Below are positions 42,091 through 50,428 of a stretch of DNA of 64,000 nucleotides, one piece after another. Positions within the stretch are counted from its first letter, which is position 1. Every line of letters begins with the position of its first letter. A program made the translations under genes and the position numbers. The notes beneath the pieces were generated by a model. That model worked only from the letters and a program-made list of their open reading frames with translations. It did not search any database and was not told the origin of the DNA. Source of the DNA: Mucilaginibacter myungsuensis (GTDB lineage Bacteria; Bacteroidota; Bacteroidia; Sphingobacteriales; Sphingobacteriaceae); NCBI RefSeq assembly GCF_015222005.1, contig NZ_JADFFL010000011.1, forward strand, positions 62,001-126,000, read 5' to 3'.

Positions 42091-42244
42091 TTTTTTTATT
42101 GGTCTTTTTGCGTTCCAGCAGGGCTTTTTGCAATAGGTATTCTATTTGCCCGTTGGTGCTACGGAATTCCTCGTTAGCCCAATGCTCTATCTCTTTAAGC
42201 ATATCCGGATTTATCCTCAGGACAAAGGGTTTTTTCTCTGCCAT
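42074..42244 (-). CDS. Arc-like ribbon-helix-helix DNA-binding protein (56 aa)
   Basis: A short gene of 56 codons. The protein runs MAEKKPFVLRINPDMLKEIE, then HWANEEFRSTNGQIEYLLQK, then ALLERKKTNKKKKEDQ. It has the Arc pattern: one N-terminal strand (KPFVLRI), helix A (PDMLKEIEHWANEE), the RSTNGQIEYLL helix B, and a basic tail. It is the last gene of a three-gene run with the SPFH protein and the 175-residue protein, ten bases behind the latter. Bacteroidota often place such RHH genes after SPFH genes. Likely a dimeric repressor, perhaps of its own operon (see 43660). Confidence 0.85.
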   Translation of the reverse strand: MAEKKPFVLRINPDMLKEIEHWANEEFRSTNGQIEYLLQKALLERKKTNKKKKEDQ

Positions 42245-42254
42245 AATAATTTTA

Positions 42255-42782
42255 TTACGCGGCGGCTGCCTGTTGTTGCCTCATCAGCACCAGATATATC
42301 CCTAACAAAAAAAGTAAGGGCATATCGGTAACGGCTTTACTCACGATAGGGTCAAAGCTGATCTTAAATGGCGTTTTCATTTTCCAAAGTTTGGTCTCTA
42401 TATCAAACAGGTCGCCGTGTTGGGCATTCATCATGGTGTAAGTGCGAGAGAATACCTTCTTCATTGTAAAAAACGCGTCGAAACCATTGGTCATCTCCAG
42501 CTTTATTTTACGGCCCCATAATTCGGGCCTAACCTCACCGATCACCTGATCTACATCGGGCATACTGATGTACAGCGTACGACTGAACAAACCTTTAGGC
42601 GTGATATGCCAGCTATTGGTGGCGGTCTCTAACACACCTGTTGGCTTGAACCAACCGGTGTAACTTAGTTTACCGTAAACGAACTGGCCATCGGTCAGGG
42701 TATAACACGGCCTGACAAAACCATGCCTGATCACGGTAAGTTCGTTCACACGGACCTGGTCAAATGGGCGGAAACTCTCCAT
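42255..42782 (-). CDS. Beta-rich protein with C-terminal hydrophobic segment, unknown function
   Basis: A 175-residue protein, mostly short strands (GQFVYGKLSYTGWF, GLFSRTLYISM, KIKLEMTNGFDAFFTM). It ends in one hydrophobic segment (MPLLFLLGIYLVLM) that could be a tail anchor. The strand pattern is reminiscent of LURP/scramblase-like barrels, but that is only an impression. It lies 5 bases after the SPFH gene and 10 before the RHH gene, so it is cotranscribed with both. Confidence 0.7.
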   Translation of the reverse strand: MESFRPFDQVRVNELTVIRHGFVRPCYTLTDGQFVYGKLSYTGWFKPTGVLETATNSWHITPKGLFSRTLYISMPDVDQVIGEVRPELWGRKIKLEMTNGFDAFFTMKKVFSRTYTMMNAQHGDLFDIETKLWKMKTPFKISFDPIVSKAVTDMPLLFLLGIYLVLMRQQQAAAA

Positions 42783-42787
42783 CGCTA

Positions 42788-43642
42788 TTAATGATATAAT
42801 GTACCTGTATTAACCACCGGTGATACTGCACGTTCGCCGCACAATACTACTAACAAATTACTTACCATACTTGCTTTACGTTCTTCATCTAATTCAACGA
42901 TCTGTTTTTCTGATAACCTGTCCAGCGCCATTTCAACAATACTTACTGCGCCTTCAACGATCAGTTTACGGGCAGCTATGATGGCTGATGCCTGTTGACG
43001 TTGTAACATGGCGTTAGCGATCTCGGGCGCGTAAGCCAGGTGCGATATACGTGCCTCTACTACTTCTATACCTGCGCGGGCAAGGCGTTCGTTCAGTTCT
43101 GCTTCCAGGATGGCACTCACCTCGTCCGCACCGTCGCGTAGGGTGATGTCGGCCGATTCGTCTTCCAAATTATCGTAGGGGAACGAGTTGGCTAAATGGC
43201 GTACCGCGGCTTCGCTTTGGATGTTTACGTATTGCACATAATTCTCTACCGCGAAGACGGCTTTGGCCGTGTCTTTAACCTGCCAAACAATTACGGCGGC
43301 TATCTCGATAGGGTTACCGGATTTGTCGTTCACCTTTAGTTGCTGACCGTTTAGGTTCAACGCCCTTAACGATAATTTCTTTTTAGTAGTGAAAGGGTTT
43401 ACCCAATAAAAGCCGTCTTGCTTAACCGAACCAGTGTACTTGCCGAAAAGCGTCAGCACTTTCGACTCATTAGGGTTAACAACGATAAATCCCCCGGTGT
43501 AAAGTAGCGCCACTATGGCGACGATGATAGTTGAACCGATATTGCCGTTAAGGCCCAGGGCTATGGCTGCAGCTACTAAAGCCAGAAATATGAACAAGGC
43601 TAAGTAGCCTGATTGCGGGTTGATAGTTTTTTCAGATTCCAT
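42788..43642 (-). CDS. SPFH/Band-7 domain membrane protein
   Basis: A 284-residue protein. Two N-terminal hydrophobic segments (about 13-31 and 34-53) precede a Band-7/SPFH domain (VNPNESKVLTLFGKYTGSVKQDGFYWVNPF...). A coiled-coil stretch with the typical RAGIEVVEARISHLAYAPEIANAMLQRQQA follows. SPFH proteins oligomerise into membrane microdomain scaffolds and often modulate proteases or envelope stress. It heads a three-gene operon and has a palindrome in its promoter. Confidence 0.9.
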   Translation of the reverse strand: MESEKTINPQSGYLALFIFLALVAAAIALGLNGNIGSTIIVAIVALLYTGGFIVVNPNESKVLTLFGKYTGSVKQDGFYWVNPFTTKKKLSLRALNLNGQQLKVNDKSGNPIEIAAVIVWQVKDTAKAVFAVENYVQYVNIQSEAAVRHLANSFPYDNLEDESADITLRDGADEVSAILEAELNERLARAGIEVVEARISHLAYAPEIANAMLQRQQASAIIAARKLIVEGAVSIVEMALDRLSEKQIVELDEERKASMVSNLLVVLCGERAVSPVVNTGTLYH

Positions 43643-43659
43643 GTTTTTTTGTGATTTAA

Positions 43660-43682
43660 TTTGATATCATAAAGATATCAAA
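43660..43682. promoter_or_regulatory. Palindromic operator in the SPFH operon promoter
   Basis: Perfect 9-bp inverted repeat TTTGATATC-N5-GATATCAAA, 17 bases upstream of the SPFH ATG. On the minus strand its first arm supplies a -33 TTTG, and 20 bases later TAAATCAC is a weak -7. A dimer bound here would block the promoter. The RHH protein of the same operon is the natural candidate (inference). Confidence 0.55.
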
Positions 43683-43754
43683 CTTCAGATCAAATAAACA
43701 AGAAAACAGTTTTTATTGGCCGACTTTGCTATTTTTGGCTTAACATAACTCATA

Positions 43755-45842
43755 ATGGCTACACTTTCAGCATCCCGCCAAAAGGCATTGTTCCGCAAAT
43801 ACGCGCGGAATATCAAGTACTTTATGATGTTTTTGAGTATATGCCTTATTGTATATACGCTACCTAAACAGGCCAAATTCCGTTATGAATTTGAGAAAGG
43901 GAAGATCTGGAACCAGAAAGATCTGATATCTCCGTCTAACTTTGCCATCCTGAAAACTACACAGCAGTTAGCCAACGATCAGGAGGCAGCGCTACGTAGT
44001 GTACTGCCGTATTATCAGTTATCCCCCGAGGTGGCCGACCAACAGCTGAATGGTTATAAGAGTGATTTTGATATTAAATGGCAAAATGCCAATATCAGTG
44101 ATCGTTTTAAACAACGTTATTTTCAAACGGGCTATAATTTGCTGAAGGATATTTACGATCGGGGCTTGCTGTCGCTTGTGTCTAAATATCAGCGTAGCGG
44201 TACTAATTACCCGGTAATGGTGGTGCATAAAAATGCTGGTACCGAAAAAAATACTGCCGACCTGTTTACCCGCGAACGCGCTTTGACCTTTTGCGCCGAC
44301 TACCTAAAAGCACACCCAGACCTTGACGAAGCCTTTGTATTAGGACTAATACAGAACCGACTGCAAAATAACCTCACCTACGATGATAAACTTACCGAAA
44401 AGCAGGAAAAGGACGTATTAAATAACTTGGCCCTTACCCGTGGTATGGTACAAAAGAACGAGGTGATCGTTGCTAAAGGAACAGTTGTTAACGATGCTAT
44501 CTATCAAAAACTGTTGTCATACAAAAAAGCATTTGAGGACAGCGCCCGTGTTAATGGTGATCCGCTGCTTATTTTATTAGGGCAGTTTATATTGGTATCG
44601 ATAGCTGTCGGTTTGCTGATGGCCTTCCTTTATCTGTTCAGGAAAGATATCTATGCGGACAACCGTTTGGTTAGTTTGATATTACTCGTGGTAACGGGCA
44701 TGCTGGTGACACTGTCGATAACCATCCGCATGAAGGAATTCAGTGTGTACTTTATACCTTATTGTATAGTGCCCATTATTGTCCGCATTCTTTTTGATAC
44801 CCGTTTGGCGCTTAATATACACTTGTTGGTAGTATTGATCGCCGGCTTTTTTGTACCGAACAGTTTCGAGTTTGCTTATTTCGAGATAACCGCGGGGATG
44901 ATATCTATCTATAGTATCAAAAATCTGGTGCGCAGGGACCAATTCCTGGTGTCGGCCTTGATCATTACGCTTACCTATTTCTTGGCTTTTATCGGTATAT
45001 CATTCATTAGGGATGGCAGCTGGTCGGCTATCGAATGGATGGATTTCTTCCCGTTTTTAGTTAGCGTTGGCCTGACTTTATTGGCGTATCCGCTTATCTA
45101 CATTTTTGAGCAGCTATTTCAGATCACATCTGATATTACGCTGATCGAGTTGACCAACACCAATGCCACTTTGCTGCGCGACCTTGCTTTTAGCGCACCA
45201 GGCACTTTTCAACATTCGCTACAGGTGGCTAACCTGGCCGAGAATGCTATTTACAATATCGGGGGTAACTCATTATTGGTTAGGGCAGGGGCTTTGTATC
45301 ATGATATTGGCAAGATAGAGAACCCGCTTTACTTTATAGAGAACCAAACATCCGGCTTTAATCCGCACGATAAACTGTCGTACGTAGAGAGTGCCCAGAT
45401 CATAATTAAACACGTGAGTAACGGCGTGGAGATGGCCCGTAAGGCCGGTTTGCCCGAGATCATTATCGATTTTATCCGCACCCACCACGGTAATACCCGA
45501 GTAGATTATTTCTACCAATCATTCCTGAAGAATTTCCCGGAACGATTTGTGGACGAAAATATTTTCCGCTATCCGGGGCCGATACCATTCTCTAAAGAGA
45601 CTGGTGTACTGATGCTGGCCGACTCGGTAGAAGCTGCCTCACGGTCCCTGAAAGAGCCGGACGCACAGTCTATAAGTGATCTTGTGGACCGTATTGTAAA
45701 CTATAAACTGAATCAGGGGCAGCTAAACGACAGCAATATCACGCTAAAAGATCTCGAAACGATCAAGATCATCTTTAAGAAGATGCTGATGAGTATCTAC
45801 CACGTGCGGATAGATATGCCGGACAGTAAAGCGATACAGTAA
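43755..45842 (+). CDS. 7TM-HD family phosphohydrolase (PgpH-like)
   Basis: A 695-residue membrane protein with the 7TMR-HDED / 7TM / HD layout. One N-terminal segment (about 22-40) and an extracytoplasmic domain (about 45-275) are followed by seven helices (about 275-470). The C-terminal HD domain (about 485-690) has HSLQVANLAENA, ALYHDIGK (HD pair) and RTHHGNTRVDYFYQ. Relatives (PgpH) hydrolyse cyclic di-AMP; that role is likely but not shown. It has its own terminator. Confidence 0.93.
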   Translation: MATLSASRQKALFRKYARNIKYFMMFLSICLIVYTLPKQAKFRYEFEKGKIWNQKDLISPSNFAILKTTQQLANDQEAALRSVLPYYQLSPEVADQQLNGYKSDFDIKWQNANISDRFKQRYFQTGYNLLKDIYDRGLLSLVSKYQRSGTNYPVMVVHKNAGTEKNTADLFTRERALTFCADYLKAHPDLDEAFVLGLIQNRLQNNLTYDDKLTEKQEKDVLNNLALTRGMVQKNEVIVAKGTVVNDAIYQKLLSYKKAFEDSARVNGDPLLILLGQFILVSIAVGLLMAFLYLFRKDIYADNRLVSLILLVVTGMLVTLSITIRMKEFSVYFIPYCIVPIIVRILFDTRLALNIHLLVVLIAGFFVPNSFEFAYFEITAGMISIYSIKNLVRRDQFLVSALIITLTYFLAFIGISFIRDGSWSAIEWMDFFPFLVSVGLTLLAYPLIYIFEQLFQITSDITLIELTNTNATLLRDLAFSAPGTFQHSLQVANLAENAIYNIGGNSLLVRAGALYHDIGKIENPLYFIENQTSGFNPHDKLSYVESAQIIIKHVSNGVEMARKAGLPEIIIDFIRTHHGNTRVDYFYQSFLKNFPERFVDENIFRYPGPIPFSKETGVLMLADSVEAASRSLKEPDAQSISDLVDRIVNYKLNQGQLNDSNITLKDLETIKIIFKKMLMSIYHVRIDMPDSKAIQ

Positions 45843-45864
45843 ACCTATTGAGCGTTATCAAACC

Positions 45865-45897
45865 AAAACAGCTGGGAATTAAATCCCGGCTGTTTTT
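45865..45897 (+). terminator. Terminator of the 7TM-HD gene
   Basis: AAAACAGCTGGGA (45865-45877) pairs with TCCCGGCTGTTTT with one wobble position, then a T-run. Confidence 0.82.
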
Positions 45898-45931
45898 GTT
45901 GATGTATTTATTTACGACGAGGGGTGGGACC

Positions 45932-46795
45932 TCAGGTCAATAGCTCACCCATGCCGAACAATGTTAAACCAGGCGCAAACTGCTCCGCGACCGCCTGATT
46001 CGCAGCCTCGATGTATTTACCGGTGATCGGGTCGACTACCGTACGTAAAGGCCTTTTACCTTTTTCTGCATTGATCAAACCGACAACAGCGTCGGCGACC
46101 ATTTGTGGATCTGGCTCGTGGCTTTGGATCAGCCCGCCAAGCGCGGCCATCATTTTACCCGGCATATCGGCTATGACACCATAGCCTTCAAAAACTGCCT
46201 GATCTGAGGCGTATTGGGTCTTTTGGTTCATTTCCGTGGGGAATGCGCCCGGTTCTAATATTGCTACATCTATCCCCAAACGCTTTACCTCGTAATGCAA
46301 GCCTTCACTGATACCCTCTAAACCAAATTTAGAACCGGCATAAATAGTTGCAAATGGGAAAGATACCCGGCCAAAGCCGCTGGTCACGTTAATGATCAGT
46401 CCGTCCGCTTGTTCACGCATTGCTGGTAGCACTTGCTTGATGAATCGCCAGGGCGCAAATACATTCACGTCAAACAATCCTTGTACATCAGCGGTAGTAA
46501 AACTTTCTGCCACTCCGTTCAGCGAAACGCCCGCATTATTGATCAATACATCGATCCTGCCGGCTTCAGCGATCACACGCTTTACAGCTTGTTTCACGCT
46601 TTCATCGTCAGTCAGTGTAACATCCAGCACGGTCACATTTTCCAATGCTGACAAAGCTTCTGCTTTTTCCGCATTTTTGCCCTGCGTATCCCTCATGGTC
46701 GCATAAACCTGGTGCCCTAAAGCGGCCAAACTATGCACGGTCAGCCAGCCGAAACCGCTATTAGTTCCGGTTATCAAAATTACTTTTTTGCTCAT
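45932..46795 (-). CDS. Short-chain dehydrogenase/reductase
   Basis: A 287-residue NAD(P)-dependent oxidoreductase of the classical SDR type. The glycine-rich TGTNSGFG (10-17), NNAG (86-89), catalytic Ser139 and Tyr152-x3-Lys156 (YAGSK) are all intact. The substrate is not predictable. It lies 101 bases downstream of a Crp/Fnr gene on the same strand. A palindrome (46853-46868) precedes it, matching one ahead of the regulator, so it is probably the regulated target. Confidence 0.92.
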   Translation of the reverse strand: MSKKVILITGTNSGFGWLTVHSLAALGHQVYATMRDTQGKNAEKAEALSALENVTVLDVTLTDDESVKQAVKRVIAEAGRIDVLINNAGVSLNGVAESFTTADVQGLFDVNVFAPWRFIKQVLPAMREQADGLIINVTSGFGRVSFPFATIYAGSKFGLEGISEGLHYEVKRLGIDVAILEPGAFPTEMNQKTQYASDQAVFEGYGVIADMPGKMMAALGGLIQSHEPDPQMVADAVVGLINAEKGKRPLRTVVDPITGKYIEAANQAVAEQFAPGLTLFGMGELLT

Positions 46796-46852
46796 TTTTT
46801 ATAATTGAAATTAAATAATGAAGCAAAAGTGAACAACACCGGAACGGAAACA

Positions 46853-46868
46853 TTTACCATTTGGTAAA
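46853..46868. promoter_or_regulatory. Predicted Crp/Fnr operator ahead of the SDR gene
   Basis: TTTACC-ATTT-GGTAAA, a perfect 6-bp inverted repeat, 58 bases before the SDR start. The same core occurs at 47500. A near -7 element (CACTTTTG on the minus strand, about 46824-46831) lies just downstream. Confidence 0.55.
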
Positions 46869-46896
46869 AAGCGCGACGGTTAATTAAAACAGACAA

Positions 46897-47466
46897 TTAT
46901 CGGACATTCCGTCTTATCCGGCTCAGCGATTGCTGCGTAATGCCCAAGTAAGAAGCCACATGAGAAAGCGGTACCCGGTTCACCAGGCCGGGGAAATGTT
47001 CATTAAAAATGGAGTAACGACTGGTCGCGTCTTCAGAGACCAGGGGACTACGGCGTTCGATCGCTTTTAGCAAACAATTTTTCAAGATAAGGTTCTCAAT
47101 ATCCTTCCAACTTAAAATGGTATTACCGATCTCGTCCCAGGCGTTTTTAGAAAAAACCAGGAACATGCAATCTGTCTCGGCCTGTATGTATTCGGACGAA
47201 ATGATCTGCGCCTCGAACCTTTGCTGGTCGGACACAAAATTGTTTTCCTCCACAAAGGAATGTGTGATCTCTTCTCCCTTATTGTTGTAATAACAAAAAC
47301 GCACCACTCCCTCCAGAAGGAAACCCACATATCGCGGGATCTTTCCGGCTTCCGAAAAATACTCCTCCTTTTGCAATTTCAGCACTTTAGATCTGCTCAG
47401 GATAAAGTCGGTCTGTTGTTTGTTGAGATTTCCGAATTGAAGGATATAGTTAATAAAGGGTTCCAT
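46897..47466 (-). CDS. Crp/Fnr-family transcriptional regulator
   Basis: A 189-residue regulator with an N-terminal cNMP-binding fold (about 20-115, with EEYFSEAGKIPRYVGFLLEGVVRFC). Its C-terminal HTH is LSHVASYLGITQQSLSRIRRNVR. The SQ/SRIR recognition helix is that of the Bacteroidota Crp-like group, whose effectors are mostly unknown. It shares a palindromic upstream site with the SDR gene next to it, suggesting autoregulation plus control of the SDR. Confidence 0.9.
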   Translation of the reverse strand: MEPFINYILQFGNLNKQQTDFILSRSKVLKLQKEEYFSEAGKIPRYVGFLLEGVVRFCYYNNKGEEITHSFVEENNFVSDQQRFEAQIISSEYIQAETDCMFLVFSKNAWDEIGNTILSWKDIENLILKNCLLKAIERRSPLVSEDATSRYSIFNEHFPGLVNRVPLSHVASYLGITQQSLSRIRRNVR

Positions 47467-47499
47467 CAGGCAAAGATCGATGATCTGTACGGCAGTTCA

Positions 47500-47515
47500 T
47501 TTACCATTTGTTAAA
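47500..47515. promoter_or_regulatory. Predicted Crp/Fnr operator ahead of the regulator gene
   Basis: TTTACC-ATTT-GTTAAA, one base off the perfect palindrome at 46853, 34 bases before the regulator's ATG. Both copies share the 12-base core ATTTACCATTTG. Confidence 0.55.
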
Positions 47516-47643
47516 AATGACCGACCTGCGATAAAAAAGTGGTCGTATCCAAAGTCAAATGTTCGGGCCCGAAGCCTGTGGGTTTAGATGATCACTGGAA
47601 GTTCCATATCTTCAGATCTCAAATTAGATCCAAGTTGGTGAAA

Positions 47644-47690
47644 AAATAAAAGCCTGCTATCGTTCGATCGCAGGCTTTTATTTTTTTATT
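47644..47690 (-). terminator. Terminator after tRNA-Ser
   Basis: AAATAAAAGCCTGC and GCAGGCTTTTATTT pair, with an inner ATCG/CGAT extension. The U-tract on the minus strand lies just beyond the tRNA 3' end. Confidence 0.82.
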
Positions 47691-47698
47691 ATAAAATT

Positions 47699-47788
47699 TG
47701 GCGGTGAGGGAGGGATTCGAACCCTCGGTACAGTTTCCCGTACGTCAGTTTAGCAAACTGATCCTTTCGGCCTCTCAGGCACCTCACC
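47699..47788 (-). tRNA. tRNA-Ser (anticodon GCU)
   Basis: Reading the minus strand from 47788: acceptor GGTGAGG pairs with CCTCACC. D-arm GCCTGAGAGGC, anticodon stem-loop TCAGT-TTGCTAA-ACTGA (anticodon GCT), a long variable arm (about 47731-47744) as in class II tRNAs, and T-loop GGTTCGAATCC follow. G discriminator and CCA are encoded (47699-47701). It reads AGC and AGU. Confidence 0.95.
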
Positions 47789-47822
47789 ATTTTAAAGAAA
47801 TATTCCCTTTTTTTCGGGACTG

Positions 47823-47851
47823 CAAATATAGTAATTCAAGTTACCCGTCAA
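47823..47851 (-). promoter_or_regulatory. Promoter of tRNA-Ser
   Basis: Minus strand TTG (47849-47851) behind a T-run, 18 bases, then TATATTTG (47823-47830), an exact -7 match 34 bases ahead of the mature tRNA 5' end. Confidence 0.55.
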
Positions 47852-48004
47852 AAAAAAAAGTGGATTTTTAGTATTGTTTTTTCATTTATTTTTTGATGCT
47901 GGTTACACTGTATTCATAACCAATCTTTTAGAAGATACCTCAGCGCTTTGGTAAATTGATGATCCCTGCCCCGTCGTTCATATTATCGTTAGCCAATAAA
48001 ATGC

Positions 48005-48044
48005 AGAACGGGCTGATCGCATAATTTTGCTATCAGCCCGTTCT
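48005..48044 (-). terminator. Terminator of the GH3 gene
   Basis: Perfect 13-bp stem AGAACGGGCTGAT (48005-48017) / ATCAGCCCGTTCT (48032-48044), shortly downstream of the GH3 stop; the U-tract is weak. The rest of 47852-48090 shows no gene. Confidence 0.65.
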
Positions 48045-48090
48045 TGTTCGGGTTCTGTGATCTCGTTAAAGGCACAGATGAATTATTATA

Positions 48091-50388
48091 TTACTTCAAC
48101 GTAAAATGGCTCTCTTTTATATCTCGCGAATTCGGTCCGATGAATACTTTGAACTCGCCGGGTTCGGCTACAAATTTTAGCTCGGCGTTGTAAAACTTTA
48201 AGTCTTTTTCGGTGATGGTAAAGTTTACCTCTTTACTTTCGCCGGGTTTCAAGCTGATCTTTTTAAAACCCTTCAATTCTTTTACAGGGCGGGTGATGCT
48301 ACCCACCAGGTCACGGGTGTATAACTGCACGATCTCTTTACCTTCGACATTGCCGGTGTTGGTCACCGTTACACTTGCGGTGATCGACCCTCCTGCTTTT
48401 AAAGCAGGGCCGCTTAGTTTTACACCACTGTAACTGAACGTGGTGTAGCTTAATCCGTAGCCAAACGGATAAAGTGGCTCATTACTTACGTCCAAATAGT
48501 TAGACTTGAATTTGCTGAACCAGGCTCCATCAGGCAATGGTCTGCCTGTATTTTTATGACTATAAAAGATCGGTATCTGACCCACGTTCTGCGGGAAGGT
48601 GACCGGTAGTTTACCCGATGGATTAACATCGCCAAACAATACATCGGCAATAGCCAACGTAGCTTGCGAGCCACCGAACCACACATTCAGGATGGCAGGT
48701 ACCTGATCGTTCTCACTTTTTAAAGCCAATGGGCGACCGGTGAACAGTACCAACACAACAGGCTTGCCTGTCTTTAATAAGGCAGATAGCAAACGTTGTT
48801 GAACAGCAGGTATCTCGATATTGGTACGGCTTGATGCTTCACCACTCATTTCTGATGCTTCGCCTAAAGCGGCTACGATCACGTCCGCTTTTTCGGTCGA
48901 TTTGATCGCATCATCTATGATGGCTTGTTCAGGACGGTTATCCCTTGGTATTTCGCGACCGAACATCGTGGCGTTTTTTTGTTCTGTTGCATCGCCCAAT
49001 AAGTTAGAACCTAAACTGTAGGTGATCGTGGCCTTGTCGCCTGCAACGGCTTTTAACCCTTCGATCAATGATGGGGGAGTGCTAAGGTCAGCGTTAACAG
49101 CCCAGGTGCCCGGCATATTGGCGCGGGTATTACCAAGCGGACCAACAACGGCTATTATACCCGCTTTTTTAAGTGGCAGTGTGTTGTTCAAATTCTTCAG
49201 TAGTACAAAACTCTGCGTAGCAGCTTCGCGAGCCAGTTTTAAATGCTCAGGAGTCAATATCTCGTTCTTAGCGCGCTCCTCGCTGCAATATTTGTAAGGA
49301 TCGTCGAACAAGCCCAGTTTATATTTGGCTTCCAAGATCAAACGGCACGAGGTGTTGATGTCGTTTATTGACACTTTTCCTTGTGCTAACGACTTTTTTA
49401 ACGTTGTTAGGAAACCTTCGCTTACCATGTCCATATCAGTACCAGCTTTAAGGGCAAGGCCTGATACCTGTTGCAGATCGCCAAGGCCGTGGTCTATCAT
49501 TTCGCTAACGCCGGTGTAGTCGGATACAACAAAACCTTTAAAGCCCCATTGGTTACGCAATAGATCTTTTAGCAGCCATTTGTTTGCTGTGGCGGGCGTG
49601 CCGTTGATATCGTTGAATGATGCCATCACGCTCCCTGCGCCTGCATCTAAAGCAGCTTTATAGGGAGGTAAGTATTCGTTATACATGCGGTTAAGGCTCA
49701 TGTCGGTGGTGTTGTAGTCGCGACCGCCTTCGCCGGCACCGTAAAGCGCAAAGTGTTTAACGCAGGCCATAATGGTGTTGGCTTTTTTCAGATCATCGCC
49801 TTGATAGCCGTGTACCATTACTTTGGCTATCTCAGATCCCAGGTAAGGGTCTTCGCCGCTACCTTCGGCAATACGTCCCCAACGTGGATCGCGGGCTATA
49901 TCAACCATGGGCGAGAATGTCCAGTTAATACCATCGGCACTGGCTTCAACAGCCGCTACGCGGGCGGTACGTTCTATCAAAGGCATGTCCCAGCTCGATG
50001 CTAACGCCAATGGAATAGGGAACGAGGTTTTGTAACCATGGATCACATCCTGACCAAATATTAAAGGGATATGCAAGCGACTATTATTTACCGCTATCTC
50101 CTGGGTTTTACGGATTTTTTGTGGTGTGGTCAAACTAAAGATCCCACCTATCTGGCCGTTTTTGATCTTAGCTTCGACATTGGTACTCACAACCGACCCG
50201 GTGGTAGCCTCGCCGCCGGTAACCAAATTTAACTGACCGAGCTTTTCGTCGACGGTCATTTTGGCCATCAGCCTATCTATATAACTCTTCATTTTTGCCT
50301 GCTCGATATCGGCAGGCTTTTGGGCTTGCCCGTAAACTATTGTCGCGGTCAGGGCGGTCAGGCACCAAAAGGTCAATGCTCTTTTCAT
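48091..50388 (-). CDS. bglX: Periplasmic beta-glucosidase, GH3 family
   Basis: A 765-residue exported glycosidase. The signal peptide ends near VYGQAQ. The (beta/alpha)8 domain carries nucleophile Asp290 (GFVVSDYTGV), with KHFALYGAGEGGRDY and DPRWGRIAEGSGEDPYL as in BglX. The second domain has GEASEMSGEASSRTNIEIP, where the acid/base Glu should lie. A C-terminal Fn3-like domain (about 660-765) completes the usual three-domain form. It releases terminal glucose from beta-linked oligosaccharides. It is 40 bases downstream of a GH144-type gene, so the two likely act together. Confidence 0.95.
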   Translation of the reverse strand: MKRALTFWCLTALTATIVYGQAQKPADIEQAKMKSYIDRLMAKMTVDEKLGQLNLVTGGEATTGSVVSTNVEAKIKNGQIGGIFSLTTPQKIRKTQEIAVNNSRLHIPLIFGQDVIHGYKTSFPIPLALASSWDMPLIERTARVAAVEASADGINWTFSPMVDIARDPRWGRIAEGSGEDPYLGSEIAKVMVHGYQGDDLKKANTIMACVKHFALYGAGEGGRDYNTTDMSLNRMYNEYLPPYKAALDAGAGSVMASFNDINGTPATANKWLLKDLLRNQWGFKGFVVSDYTGVSEMIDHGLGDLQQVSGLALKAGTDMDMVSEGFLTTLKKSLAQGKVSINDINTSCRLILEAKYKLGLFDDPYKYCSEERAKNEILTPEHLKLAREAATQSFVLLKNLNNTLPLKKAGIIAVVGPLGNTRANMPGTWAVNADLSTPPSLIEGLKAVAGDKATITYSLGSNLLGDATEQKNATMFGREIPRDNRPEQAIIDDAIKSTEKADVIVAALGEASEMSGEASSRTNIEIPAVQQRLLSALLKTGKPVVLVLFTGRPLALKSENDQVPAILNVWFGGSQATLAIADVLFGDVNPSGKLPVTFPQNVGQIPIFYSHKNTGRPLPDGAWFSKFKSNYLDVSNEPLYPFGYGLSYTTFSYSGVKLSGPALKAGGSITASVTVTNTGNVEGKEIVQLYTRDLVGSITRPVKELKGFKKISLKPGESKEVNFTITEKDLKFYNAELKFVAEPGEFKVFIGPNSRDIKESHFTLK

Positions 50389-50428
50389 AGTTTGTTATTA
50401 CAATTGTTTTTGAGGGTGATGTGGTTCG

